Shown: piece by piece, positions 26,141-33,935 of the stretch
How positions within the stretch are numbered: position 1 is the stretch's first letter
How the letters are laid out: the number at the start of each line of letters is the position of its first letter
Source: Paenibacillus algorifonticola
Lineage (GTDB): Bacteria; Bacillota; Bacilli; Paenibacillales; Paenibacillaceae
Assembly (NCBI RefSeq): GCF_000971975.1
Contig: NZ_LAQO01000002.1
Span: 1-64,000 of the forward strand
DNA length: 64,000 bases
Direction of reading: 5' to 3'
Translations under genes and position numbers: made by a program
The notes under the pieces: generated by a model
The model's database searches: none
The model's input: the letters and a program-made list of their open reading frames with translations, nothing else
What the model was told of the DNA's origin: nothing

Positions 26141-27199
26141 ATGACCGAAGGCTCCAAAGGATTACCCCCTAGAACGGCTGCAAGCAGGCCGGGTGGTGCG
26201 AAGAAAACAGCTCCAAAGCCTAAGAAGAAAAAGAAAAAAGGCAGCGTTTGGATTAAAATTATGTTCGCTGTGCTTTCCGTTCTTATTTTAATTATGCTAT
26301 ATGTCGGATATCTTGCTTACGTGGCTACAAATGCAGTTGATACGATTGGAACAGCGAACAATATTGTAGTGCCGGAAGAGGAGTCCGTTAAGAAAAAGTC
26401 TACAGGCATGGTGCTGCTCGGTATTGACTCGCGTGAAAAAGGCGGCGGTTTAAACACCGACGTTATGCTGGTCGCTATTTTTAATCCGAATACAAAAACA
26501 GCATCCGTCGTCTCGATTCCACGGGATTCGGTGCTGCAAGTAGACGGCTATCGCGAGCGGAAGGCGAATGCGAATTACAGCACTTTTTTCAACAATGCCC
26601 GTTCGGAAAAGAACATGGACAAAGAAGCGGCAGAGGCAGATGCGAAAAAGGAAATTCGCGAAATGCTGTCCAAGTATTTTGGAGTTGAGTTGAAGTATAC
26701 CGGTATTATTAACTTTAAAGGTTTTACGGATGTTGTTGATGCGCTCGATGGCGTTGAGGTGAATGTCGAGATGGACATGCGTTACCGGGATACGGCCGAT
26801 GGCACGAACATTAATTTGAGCAAGGGCCAGCAGGTGCTTGATGGGAAAAATGCCCTCGATTATGTACGCTATCGCAAATCGAATCAGGGAACAGCCGAAT
26901 CAAGCGACTTCGACCGCAATCGTCGGGAAATGGAAGTTATCGGCGCGATTTTTGATAAAATGAAATCGTTCGGCGGCGTTACGAAATATGATAAGGTCAT
27001 CGGAGCAGTAGGTAATAATTTGACGCTCGATATGCCTCCGTCAGAAATTAAAAATATGCTCAGCACATATTTGGGCATGGGCAGCTCCGATATTACGTTC
27101 CAAGCGTTAAACGGAACGTGGAAGAGCCCATATGTATATGTTGATTCAACATCGCTTGAAGAGGCGCGCGCGGCACTTCAGGCAAAAATGGCTGAATAA
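26141..27199 (+). CDS. LytR-CpsA-Psr (LCP) family protein
   Basis: This 352-residue protein has a Lys-rich cytoplasmic segment (KKTAPKPKKKKKKG), a single membrane helix (about 34-58) and an extracellular LCP domain with VLLGIDSREKGGGLNTDVMLV, VSIPRDSVLQVDGYRE and YVRYRKSNQGTAESSDFDRN. LCP proteins transfer undecaprenyl-linked glycopolymers such as teichoic acid to peptidoglycan. ATG 26141 is preferred (GAAGGTGG seven bases upstream) over ATG 26108. It is separated from ylaH by a hairpin. Confidence 0.9.
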   Translation: MTEGSKGLPPRTAASRPGGAKKTAPKPKKKKKKGSVWIKIMFAVLSVLILIMLYVGYLAYVATNAVDTIGTANNIVVPEEESVKKKSTGMVLLGIDSREKGGGLNTDVMLVAIFNPNTKTASVVSIPRDSVLQVDGYRERKANANYSTFFNNARSEKNMDKEAAEADAKKEIREMLSKYFGVELKYTGIINFKGFTDVVDALDGVEVNVEMDMRYRDTADGTNINLSKGQQVLDGKNALDYVRYRKSNQGTAESSDFDRNRREMEVIGAIFDKMKSFGGVTKYDKVIGAVGNNLTLDMPPSEIKNMLSTYLGMGSSDITFQALNGTWKSPYVYVDSTSLEEARAALQAKMAE

Positions 27200-27280
27200 C
27201 CATAGACGCTGGATTCATTAATGGCTATAATAGGAACTAAGGATACCGAATGCAATTCCTGTTAGAAGGAGGTCATGCTG

Positions 27281-27490
27281 ATGACCGTATTCTTAGCCGC
27301 CAATTTCGAGCAACTTATCGAAGCTGATTGCATGCCTCGTTTTAAACGTGGTTCTGCTGGTGTGGCTATGACGGCAGCAGCTTGTCCAAACATCGTTTCG
27401 GTTATCTGTACTTCTCGTGAACAAGTATGTACTTCTATAAGAAAGCCTGACGATCACTCGATCGTCAGGCTTTCTGTGCGTTTGCGCTAG
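27281..27490 (+). CDS. Possible small Cys-containing protein or leader ORF
   Basis: AAGGAGGT (27266-27273) stands seven bases before ATG 27281, opening a 69-codon frame (MTVFLAANFEQLIEADCMPR...). No family is recognised. Its last 17 codons run through a perfect terminator hairpin at 27440-27475, so a terminated mRNA would have no stop codon in frame. Either the frame is not used full length, or it is a leader or decayed ORF. The strong ribosome binding site is the only positive evidence. Confidence 0.35.
   Translation: MTVFLAANFEQLIEADCMPRFKRGSAGVAMTAAACPNIVSVICTSREQVCTSIRKPDDHSIVRLSVRLR
27440..27478. terminator. Strong bidirectional-type terminator
   Basis: AGAAAGCCTGACGATC and GATCGTCAGGCTTTCT (16 bp) pair perfectly around ACTC. 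It lies between the LCP/small ORF transcript and the convergent ylaJ gene. Confidence 0.85.
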
Positions 27491-27493
27491 CGG

Positions 27494-28084
27494 TTAATGA
27501 TTGTCCACATTCGTTGCATGTTTTTGGATATGCCGTTGTTGCGTCTGCATCTGAGTTTGAGTCTGTTCAGGCTGGTGTGACGTCACATTGCGTGGGATTT
27601 GCGGTACGATACGGCTAATAATATCGGCCATCTCTTCGGCAAAGCCTGTTACCGGCTTTCCGCGCTGAATATCGGCCCCCATTTCCTTCAGCCGCTGTGA
27701 GATGTCCATATCGGCTGTCACGACAGCGTTCATCCCGTAGGGATCTTTATGGAAAGCTTCGGCTACGGAATATTTAATCGTTCCGACACGGGAGCGATCC
27801 AGCTTGCTGTCGATATCAATGCCGACAACGGCTGTTTTTCCGAGTACAACGCAATGAGCATTGTTTACGCCGTGAACGCCTTTAGCAAGATTTTCAAGAT
27901 GATCAGCGACTTCCTTATTCGTTTTTAATGGTTTAACGGAATTTTCCGCAAGCTGCTGCGCCCGAACGGCGCCATTCGCTTTATTTAGCTGTGGAGAGGG
28001 TGATGCCATTTCGTTTCGCTTGACGGTGCTGCAACCAGCCGCAATAACAGCGATTGCGATCAAAGCCAATAACCATTTGTACAC
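27494..28084 (-). CDS. ylaJ: Sporulation lipoprotein of the YhcN/YlaJ family
   Basis: A 196-residue lipoprotein precursor: GTG start at 28084 with GAGGTGG behind it, signal YKWLLALIAIAVIAAGC, then the YhcN/YlaJ domain (HLENLAKGVHGVNNAHCVVL, AVVGIDIDSKLDRSRVGTIKY) and a Gln-rich tail (QTQTQMQTQQ). Family members are found in spore inner membrane and affect germination. The gene is divergent from ylaK, as in Bacillus. The open frame continues upstream of 28084 but without homology. Confidence 0.88.
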   Translation of the reverse strand: MYKWLLALIAIAVIAAGCSTVKRNEMASPSPQLNKANGAVRAQQLAENSVKPLKTNKEVADHLENLAKGVHGVNNAHCVVLGKTAVVGIDIDSKLDRSRVGTIKYSVAEAFHKDPYGMNAVVTADMDISQRLKEMGADIQRGKPVTGFAEEMADIISRIVPQIPRNVTSHQPEQTQTQMQTQQRHIQKHATNVDNH

Positions 28085-28201
28085 GTGAGCCACCTCGTCT
28101 TTCTTGTTGCAGATCGTTAGTCTAAACCTAGTGTGCCCGCAGTATAGTTTGGCTATGTATATGCCTTTCAATTGAATGTCCAACGCCGGGAGGGTTTTTT
28201 C

Positions 28202-29533
28202 ATGAAAAAAATATTCGTGCTCGATACAAATGTGCTGCTTCATGATCCGCAAGCGATCTTCGCCTTTGGCGATAATGAAGTAATCATTCCCGCGGTGGTA
28301 TTGGAAGAGATTGACTCTAAGAAAAGATTGGCAGACGAGCTTGGCCGCAACGCCCGCTCTATCTCGCGCACGCTCGATAAAATGCGTGAGCAAGGACGGC
28401 TTCACGAAGGTATTCCGCTGCCTGGCGGCGGCGTTCTCAAGGTAGAATTAAATCACCGCAGCTTTGTGCGGGTGCAGGAAATGTTCGGCGAGATGTCTAA
28501 TGACAACCGAATACTGGCAGTTGCGCTGAACTATCATTTGGAGCAATTGGATCGCCAGGAAATAAGCTCTGTCGTGCTGGTGAGCAAGGACGTGCTCGTC
28601 CGCATTAAAGCGGATGTGCTCGGACTGATGGCAGAAGATTACATGTCTGACCGCATTGTAGCCCCTTCTGACGTTTACGCCGGGTATGTGACGTTGTTTG
28701 TTCATCCTTCGATTATTGATGAGTTTTATTCGTACCGGTTTTTGACGGTGAAAAATTTGCAGCTTGGCAGCAGGCTGAATCCGAATGAATTCGTTATTTT
28801 ACGGGATGAAATGGGCACCTCCAAGTCCGCGCTGCTCAAAGTGTCGCAGGATGGGGTTAAGCTGGAGCCGCTGTTCCTCAGCAATGATCCAGTGTGGGGC
28901 ATTACGGCCCGAAATGCGCAGCAGCGCATGGCGCTGGAATTGCTGCTTAACGACGAAATTCCGCTCGTCACCTTAACGGGTAAAGCTGGCACAGGCAAAA
29001 CGTTGCTTGCTCTAGCTTCGGGCCTGCTCAAGGTGGAAGACGAGCATAAATACAAAAAACTGTTAATTGCCCGCCCAGTCGTTCCAATGGGTAAAGATAT
29101 CGGCTATTTGCCAGGTGAGAAGGAAGAGAAGCTGCGTCCTTGGATGCAGCCGATTTACGACAATTTGGAATATTTATTCGATACGAAAAAATCCGGAGAT
29201 ATTGAAAAAATATTGATGGGACTTGGCAGTATTCAGGTAGAAGCGCTGACCTACATTCGCGGGCGTTCCATTCCTGGCCAATTCATTATCATTGATGAGG
29301 CGCAGAACTTGACCAAGCATGAGGTGAAGACGATTGTATCTCGCGTCGGCGAAGGCAGTAAAATCGTCCTCATGGGCGACCCAGAGCAAATCGACCATCC
29401 GTATTTGGATGCGACAAGCAACGGCTTAACGCATATTGTGGAGCATTTCAAAAACGAGGGCATCAGCGGCCACATGACGCTGGAGAAGGGCGAACGCTCC
29501 AAGCTGGCCCAGTTGGCAGCAGATTTGCTCTAA
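28202..29533 (+). CDS. ylaK: PIN domain and PhoH-like ATPase (YlaK)
   Basis: The 443-residue protein has an N-terminal PIN nuclease domain (FVLDTNVLLHDP, VVLEEID, DNRILAVALNY, VSKDVLVRIKA; about residues 1-145) and a C-terminal PhoH ATPase (Walker A LTGKAGTGKTLLA, Walker B FIIIDEAQNLT). PhoH2-type proteins unwind and cleave RNA. The start ATG 28202 has GGGAGG upstream. A perfect terminator follows. Confidence 0.9.
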   Translation: MKKIFVLDTNVLLHDPQAIFAFGDNEVIIPAVVLEEIDSKKRLADELGRNARSISRTLDKMREQGRLHEGIPLPGGGVLKVELNHRSFVRVQEMFGEMSNDNRILAVALNYHLEQLDRQEISSVVLVSKDVLVRIKADVLGLMAEDYMSDRIVAPSDVYAGYVTLFVHPSIIDEFYSYRFLTVKNLQLGSRLNPNEFVILRDEMGTSKSALLKVSQDGVKLEPLFLSNDPVWGITARNAQQRMALELLLNDEIPLVTLTGKAGTGKTLLALASGLLKVEDEHKYKKLLIARPVVPMGKDIGYLPGEKEEKLRPWMQPIYDNLEYLFDTKKSGDIEKILMGLGSIQVEALTYIRGRSIPGQFIIIDEAQNLTKHEVKTIVSRVGEGSKIVLMGDPEQIDHPYLDATSNGLTHIVEHFKNEGISGHMTLEKGERSKLAQLAADLL

Positions 29534-29635
29534 GCTGTGCTTCTTGTTCTCAGGTCTCTGAGCTGTGGTATGTTCTAATTTCTTTTATGGAGCGGAGCAA
29601 CTAAGCCGAAAATTAAATCGTAGGTTTGTGTAAGC

Positions 29636-29665
29636 GGACTGCGCCGATTATAGCGCAGTCCTTTT
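29636..29665 (+). terminator. Terminator after ylaK
   Basis: GGACTGCGC (29636-29644) and GCGCAGTCC (29653-29661) pair perfectly, followed by TTTT. Confidence 0.85.
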
Positions 29666-29702
29666 CTCTGCGCTTTCCCATTTGGTGAAAATGGCAAAGC
29701 GG

Positions 29703-29860
29703 AATGAAAGGTTTGAGCTGTAGAAGCGGAGCGTTCGCCTAAAGCTTTCCGTAGGAAAGCAGCTTCGTAAGCATCAGCCTTTGCCCTGAAAATAATACCG
29801 CTGAGCGGATTTATTCCATTATTTCCAGGGCAACAGCGATCGAAAGCCAAACCTTTCATG
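29703..29860 (+). repeat. Intergenic repeat family 1, copy A
   Basis: Terminal inverted repeats TGAAAGGTTT (29705-29714) and AAACCTTTCA (29849-29858) enclose a 34-base core at 29741-29774. The core holds GCTTTCC-GTA-GGAAAGC and GCTT-CGT-AAGC mini-hairpins and matches copy B (44082-44115) at 33 of 34 positions. A further nested stem CCCTGAAAATAAT/ATTATTTCCAGGG surrounds CCGCTGAGCGG. Confidence 0.7.
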
Positions 29861-29902
29861 CAGCGCCGCTCCTTTTTCACCAATTCTCCGTTCTCTACTA
29901 TT

Positions 29903-29932
29903 TTGGACAATACTTGCATTAATTGCTATGAT
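29903..29932 (+). promoter_or_regulatory. Promoter of the solute-binding protein gene
   Basis: TTGGAC (29903-29908), an 18-base spacer and TATGAT (29927-29932), 40 bases before the GTG start. Confidence 0.5.
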
Positions 29933-29972
29933 ATAAAATGTGCCCAGATGAAGGTAGAGGGGAAGGGTTGCA

Positions 29973-31271
29973 GTGTCGATTAGGAAATACGCTACAATGA
30001 CAGCGGTTTTGGCCTTATTCATTATTATTTTTCTTCTATTAAACTTTAGCGATAGGACCCTTAACCGGGCTGAAAATTTAAATAGAGATACGAATGCCGA
30101 GCCGGCAGGCGGAGAAGAGCAGGCAGATCAATCGAAGACACTAAATGTAACCGTTTCCATGGATGCGGATGAATTTTCAATGCTGAAGGAAGCTACGAAT
30201 AGCTATCAAATGAAGCATGCCAATACAATGGTCAAGCTGACAAATATTGCGGATGAAGGCGATGGCTATGTACAGTGGAAAAAAGCGCTGGAGCTTGGAG
30301 CAGCGCCGGATATTATGCTCATGGACAGCGAATGGGTACGCGAGTTTGCTGTACGCGGCTGGCTGAATCCCGTCGATGCGTCTAGCACCTCGGATACGAT
30401 GTCAGAGCGGCCTGCCAGGCTGCTTGACCCGCTCAAGTGGAACAGTTATTTGTGGGGCATTCCAGTTGATGCAAACCCTTATGTGACGGTGTGGAACAAG
30501 GCTTTGCTCGCTGATGCGGGCTTATCGAAGCCTCCAGCGGATTGGAATGCTTTTAGCAATCTGCTTCATAAGCTGGAAAGTGGCGGCAAAGATTGGAAGG
30601 CGCTATACCTAGAGCCCCATGATGTCGCATCCTTGCTTGTCTGGTTGGATGAGTGGACAGCAGAGGGAGAAGAAGCTGGAGCGGCATACTTGCATTTTGA
30701 CAGCAAGGCTGTGCAGGAACAGCTAAAACGTCTGGAGTCGATATCCGGGCGAATTACGTCGTCAGCTCTGGCAGACTATAGCTTGTCCACAGGCACACAA
30801 ATGGAGGAGCAGCATATCGCCGCTGCGAGTATTCCTTGGTCCATTTACAGCAAGCTTGCTGCGAAGGAGCAAAGCAAGCTGCTGCTTGATAAAGGTGCGA
30901 TGCATGATGTGTGGCTCGGAAGCAGGAGCTATGTCGTGGCGGGAACGAGTAAAATAAAGGAAGAAGCGTTTACGTGGATTAAAGAAATGGTGGAAATTGG
31001 CGGTCGGCAGCAAAGCTATGCCACAACAGGGAAGCTGCCGGCCAAAAATTCCTTGTATACAGGGCCCGATAATCTCCAGGAGAGCGGGACCGCGCAAGCC
31101 GGCAGTCCGCCACAGTGGTGGCTCAAGGTGCTGAATGGCGAGCCTGCCGCTCAGCCGCCGGACCCAAGCTGGCACGAGCGCTGGATGCATACGCAGCAGC
31201 TTTGGCAGCAATATGCAGAAGGAGAAATAACGATGAAAGCATTCGTACAAGCTATAGGGACATCCCTATAG
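29973..31271 (+). CDS. Extracellular solute-binding protein, family 1, membrane-anchored
   Basis: This 432-residue protein resembles sugar ABC transporter binding proteins (LKEATNSYQMKHANTMVKLT, GAAPDIMLMDSEWVREFAVRGWL, WGIPVDANPYVTVWNKALLADAG). Unlike most Gram-positive relatives it has no lipobox Cys after its hydrophobic N-terminal helix (about 8-26), so it seems to be held by an uncleaved transmembrane anchor or to be secreted. GTG 29973 follows GGGGAAGGG. No permease genes adjoin. Its stop overlaps the convergent gene. Confidence 0.8.
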   Translation: MSIRKYATMTAVLALFIIIFLLLNFSDRTLNRAENLNRDTNAEPAGGEEQADQSKTLNVTVSMDADEFSMLKEATNSYQMKHANTMVKLTNIADEGDGYVQWKKALELGAAPDIMLMDSEWVREFAVRGWLNPVDASSTSDTMSERPARLLDPLKWNSYLWGIPVDANPYVTVWNKALLADAGLSKPPADWNAFSNLLHKLESGGKDWKALYLEPHDVASLLVWLDEWTAEGEEAGAAYLHFDSKAVQEQLKRLESISGRITSSALADYSLSTGTQMEEQHIAAASIPWSIYSKLAAKEQSKLLLDKGAMHDVWLGSRSYVVAGTSKIKEEAFTWIKEMVEIGGRQQSYATTGKLPAKNSLYTGPDNLQESGTAQAGSPPQWWLKVLNGEPAAQPPDPSWHERWMHTQQLWQQYAEGEITMKAFVQAIGTSL

Positions 31272-31275
31272 CTTG
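31248..31275. terminator. 28-bp palindrome spanning two convergent stop codons
   Basis: CAAGCTATAGGGA (31248-31260) and TCCCTATAGCTTG (31263-31275) are perfect complements around CA. The self-complementary CTATAG (31266-31271) supplies the TAG stop of both convergent genes. It probably folds at the 3' end of both transcripts, though T runs are absent. Confidence 0.6.
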
Positions 31276-32363
31276 ACTTGTAAGGTGACGATAAGCTCAC
31301 CGTCTTTAATTTCTACATCAGTTGCTTGAAGGAAGGAAACAATGAAGGAGGGATAGAAGCCAAGGTCGAACTGCTTCTCCAGCTCCTGCTTAGTCGTGTC
31401 AGGCAACGATAGACCATTGAACAGCAGCTCGTCTACATGAAAAATAATGCCATTGCGCGGCTCTTGCTCAACCGTATAATGGCCGGTCACGCTTAATTCC
31501 AGTGCATCCCGCTTGCCATGTGCGGTCAAAGAGCCATCTTCAAAGGAGAAGGAAAATTGCTGAAAGCGTTCATCTTGTTCCCGCAGAAACGTATTCAAGG
31601 CATCTTCGGGAATGCGAATCGTGTAGGTTAGGCCACTCGTTTCCATATACTGCTTATTATTTTGCAGCCACTCAGGCAGCTTCTGCATCGCTTTGGATAA
31701 GGCGCTGAAATGTTGTTTGACTTCATAAAGGCCAATCGACTCCCAGTACTTGGTCAATTCCTCCATCATAAGCCGCAGCTTGTCGGCATCCGAGCGTCCG
31801 GCAAGTCCGCCTTCAATCTGCTCCTGCAGCGTAAGCACTCTGGCACGCTGCTCTTTAAGCCGCTGCTCAATTGAGGCAAGCTCTTGCTGCTTCTTGCCAA
31901 GCTGCTCAATCCCTTTCGTGAGCTGGGCATATTCCTCCTTGTACAGCTTCATCACATCGCGATCATGCGCGAAAATCAAATCCGCATATTCCATGACCAT
32001 CAAAAAATCCGATAATGATCGTGAGGATAGCAAAGCAGTCAGCCAAATATCCCGATCCCCCATATAATAAGCGCGCAGTACTTTACCAGCTTGCTCGCGC
32101 TTGTGAGCGATTTGTTGCTCCTGTTCTTCGAGCGCTTGCTTGGCGTCCGCTGTTTCTTTGGTCAAGTCTGCCTGCTGTACCTGAACGCGCTTGATTTCAT
32201 TATCGATTTCGACGACTGACAGGCTTTTTTCCAGCAGCAGCCGAGTTTCCTCGCTATTAGAGGACGCGGGCTCGGCGAATGCAGGCATCACGCACCAGAG
32301 GGACAGCATGCCAGCCATCAGCGCGATTAGCGCGAACCGTGTAGGAAAGCTTTGAAATGCCAC
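31266..32363 (-). CDS. Secreted coiled-coil protein, CwlO/PcsB N-terminal-like
   Basis: The 365-residue precursor has a signal peptide ending AFAEP, then a long coiled coil (about 40-200, rich in Glu/Gln/Lys) interrupted by VLRAYYMGDRDIWLTALLSSRSLSDFL. That segment is characteristic of CwlO/EnvC/PcsB N-terminal domains, which contact FtsEX-like regulators. The C-terminal 160 residues are a beta-rich domain without an NlpC/P60 or peptidase motif. It may be a regulator or adaptor rather than a hydrolase. It is convergent with the solute-binding protein gene, sharing six bases. Confidence 0.75.
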   Translation of the reverse strand: MAFQSFPTRFALIALMAGMLSLWCVMPAFAEPASSNSEETRLLLEKSLSVVEIDNEIKRVQVQQADLTKETADAKQALEEQEQQIAHKREQAGKVLRAYYMGDRDIWLTALLSSRSLSDFLMVMEYADLIFAHDRDVMKLYKEEYAQLTKGIEQLGKKQQELASIEQRLKEQRARVLTLQEQIEGGLAGRSDADKLRLMMEELTKYWESIGLYEVKQHFSALSKAMQKLPEWLQNNKQYMETSGLTYTIRIPEDALNTFLREQDERFQQFSFSFEDGSLTAHGKRDALELSVTGHYTVEQEPRNGIIFHVDELLFNGLSLPDTTKQELEKQFDLGFYPSFIVSFLQATDVEIKDGELIVTLQVKL

Positions 32364-32526
32364 TCTCGGCCTCCTCTCTTCTTGGCAGCGTAAGGTTACA
32401 TCCGTACCCTACAGCCACCATTATATGCGGCGAATTATTCTATTATATCTTACATTTGGAAAAGCATGAACAGGACTATAGGGCAATTATCGCGGCATTT
32501 CTGTGTATACGCACCGTTCAGCACAT

Positions 32527-32560
32527 CAAAAAACGGCGGACCCATGAGGATCACGCCGTT
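32527..32560 (-). terminator. Terminator of the DUF2626 gene
   Basis: AACGGCG (32532-32538) pairs with CGCCGTT (32554-32560); on the minus strand TTTTTTGATG follows. Confidence 0.8.
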
Positions 32561-32582
32561 CTTCCCAATATTCAAGCGGACA

Positions 32583-32819
32583 TTAAAAAGGATTGCCCAT
32601 TTTGAACACGGTCCAATATGTAAAGCCTCCAAATGCGATAATCATGTAGCCCCAGAACATAACGATGTACGTTTTTTCTGTAAAGTTCAAGTAACCTAAA
32701 AATACGAAAGCTACTGCTTGGGCGAAAAACAATAATGCAAATTCTGTCATATGTCCAGCAAACGCCATAAGGCCAATGACAAGGGTCCAGAAACCCAAAA
32801 CCCGATACATACGTGCCAT
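32583..32819 (-). CDS. DUF2626 family membrane protein
   Basis: A 78-residue protein starting MARMYRVLGFWTLVIGLMAF, with three hydrophobic segments and ending YWTVFKMGNPF. Sequence and size match DUF2626 (YqgY-like), a small Bacillales membrane protein of unknown role. ATG 32819 lies behind AGGGGGA; an in-frame upstream ATG is less likely. It is divergent from rsfA. Confidence 0.82.
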   Translation of the reverse strand: MARMYRVLGFWTLVIGLMAFAGHMTEFALLFFAQAVAFVFLGYLNFTEKTYIVMFWGYMIIAFGGFTYWTVFKMGNPF

Positions 32820-32884
32820 ATCTGTATATCCCCCTTTCGCTTCAGACACGATTTTCTACAGATTATTATAACGTTTGTACAAAT

Positions 32885-32951
32885 AGGTGTAAACCTGCTA
32901 TTTCAAAATATAAGCATTTATAAGTTTACACCTATAAATACGCTTATATTT
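32885..32951. repeat. Interleaved inverted repeats between DUF2626 gene and rsfA
   Basis: AGGTGTAAAC (32885-32894) pairs with GTTTACACCT (32924-32933). AAATATAAGCATTTATA (32906-32922) pairs, with two bulged bases, with 32933-32951. The arms are in order A, B, A', B', so the stems form a pseudoknot or exclude each other. No gene is seen in 32820-33183. Confidence 0.6.
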
Positions 32952-32997
32952 CTCGGAGTGAAACGCGCCGCCAGAGGACGGCGACAGCCGTTTCACC
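32945..32997 (-). repeat. Intergenic repeat family 2, copy A
   Basis: On the minus strand this holds GCCGTCCTCTGGCGGC (32967-32982), then CGTTTCAC and AGAAATATA (32945-32953). All three elements recur in the same order at 50286-50342. Confidence 0.6.
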
Positions 32998-33183
32998 TTG
33001 GCTGAGGACAACATTTTTTGCGTAGAAAGTCTGTTTTCTTCATAAGTTTGTACCAGAATCAGGCCGAATATGTATGAGGGCTTGAAAAAATGGTTATACA
33101 ATTTAGTATCCAATAGATTCTATGAACTCTACCAAGGGCATAGAGATAAGGTAAGCGTCTTTACGTTAGGAGGTTTTGGTTGC

Positions 33184-33837
33184 ATGACAGCAGTCAGACA
33201 AGATGCGTGGAGTCCAGACGATGATTTAATTCTCGCCGAAGTGACCCTGCGCCATATTAGAGAAGGCAGTACCCAGCTTGGAGCTTTCGAAGAGGTAGGG
33301 GAGCGGATTGGCCGTACGTCCGCAGCATGCGGATTCCGCTGGAACAGCTGTGTTCGCAAGCGCTATGAAGAAGCTATACAGATTGCCAAGCAGCAGCGGC
33401 AGAAACGCAATTATTTGAAAAAACAAGCGATAGTGGCAACCCCGCAAGTATCTTCGCTGTCCGCTTATGAGGCGACAGAGGAGAGAGGTTTCAAGGCGGA
33501 ATCGCAAGCAACAGAAGAGCTGCTTTCCATTGATTCGGTTATTCGTTTCTTGCGTCAAATCAAGACAACGTACCACGATGTAGGACGCCAGCTCAAGTCG
33601 TTCGAGAAAGAGCTGAGAGAGAAGGAAGAGGAGCTTGGACGTTTGCGGGGCGAAAATGAAAGATTGTCTCGTGAGGTGAACAACGCTCAAAGCGATTACC
33701 ACACCGTTAATGATGATTACAAAACGCTGATTCAAATTATGGACCGCGCCAGACGGCTTGCCGTGCTGACGAATGATGAGGAAGCGAAGCCGCGCTTCAA
33801 GATGGATGCCAATGGCAACCTGGAACGAATTGAATAG
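33184..33837 (+). CDS. rsfA: RsfA-type prespore transcriptional regulator
   Basis: The 217-residue protein begins with a Myb/SANT-like domain (RQDAWSPDDDLILAEVTLRHI, GRTSAACGFRWNSCVRKRY) followed by a coiled coil (about 140-185). This matches RsfA, which modulates sigma-F-dependent genes in the forespore of Bacillus. ATG 33184 lies nine bases after TAGGAGGTT; the open frame upstream is not supported. In Bacillus subtilis rsfA also precedes panE (ylbO-ylbQ). Confidence 0.88.
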   Translation: MTAVRQDAWSPDDDLILAEVTLRHIREGSTQLGAFEEVGERIGRTSAACGFRWNSCVRKRYEEAIQIAKQQRQKRNYLKKQAIVATPQVSSLSAYEATEERGFKAESQATEELLSIDSVIRFLRQIKTTYHDVGRQLKSFEKELREKEEELGRLRGENERLSREVNNAQSDYHTVNDDYKTLIQIMDRARRLAVLTNDEEAKPRFKMDANGNLERIE

Positions 33838-33844
33838 AATCGAT

Positions 33845-33876
33845 AACAGCCCGCCGGATGCTTCGGCGGGCTGTTG
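33845..33876 (+). terminator. Hairpin after rsfA
   Basis: AACAGCCCGCCG and CGGCGGGCTGTT pair perfectly (12 bp); the T run is weak. Confidence 0.7.
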
Positions 33877-33935
33877 GCGTCTTTATAGGATATGCGTATA
33901 ATGAAAGAAAGCGCAGGAAGCAGGAGGTAGAGGGA

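Noticed and set aside
27494-28405. Long form (303 residues) of the YlaJ lipoprotein
   Set aside because: The extra N-terminus is unlike the family and would bury the signal peptide; GTG 28084 has a good ribosome binding site.
29973-30050. Lipoprotein signal for the solute-binding protein
   Set aside because: No cysteine is present in or after the hydrophobic N-terminal helix; it is annotated as a membrane anchor instead.
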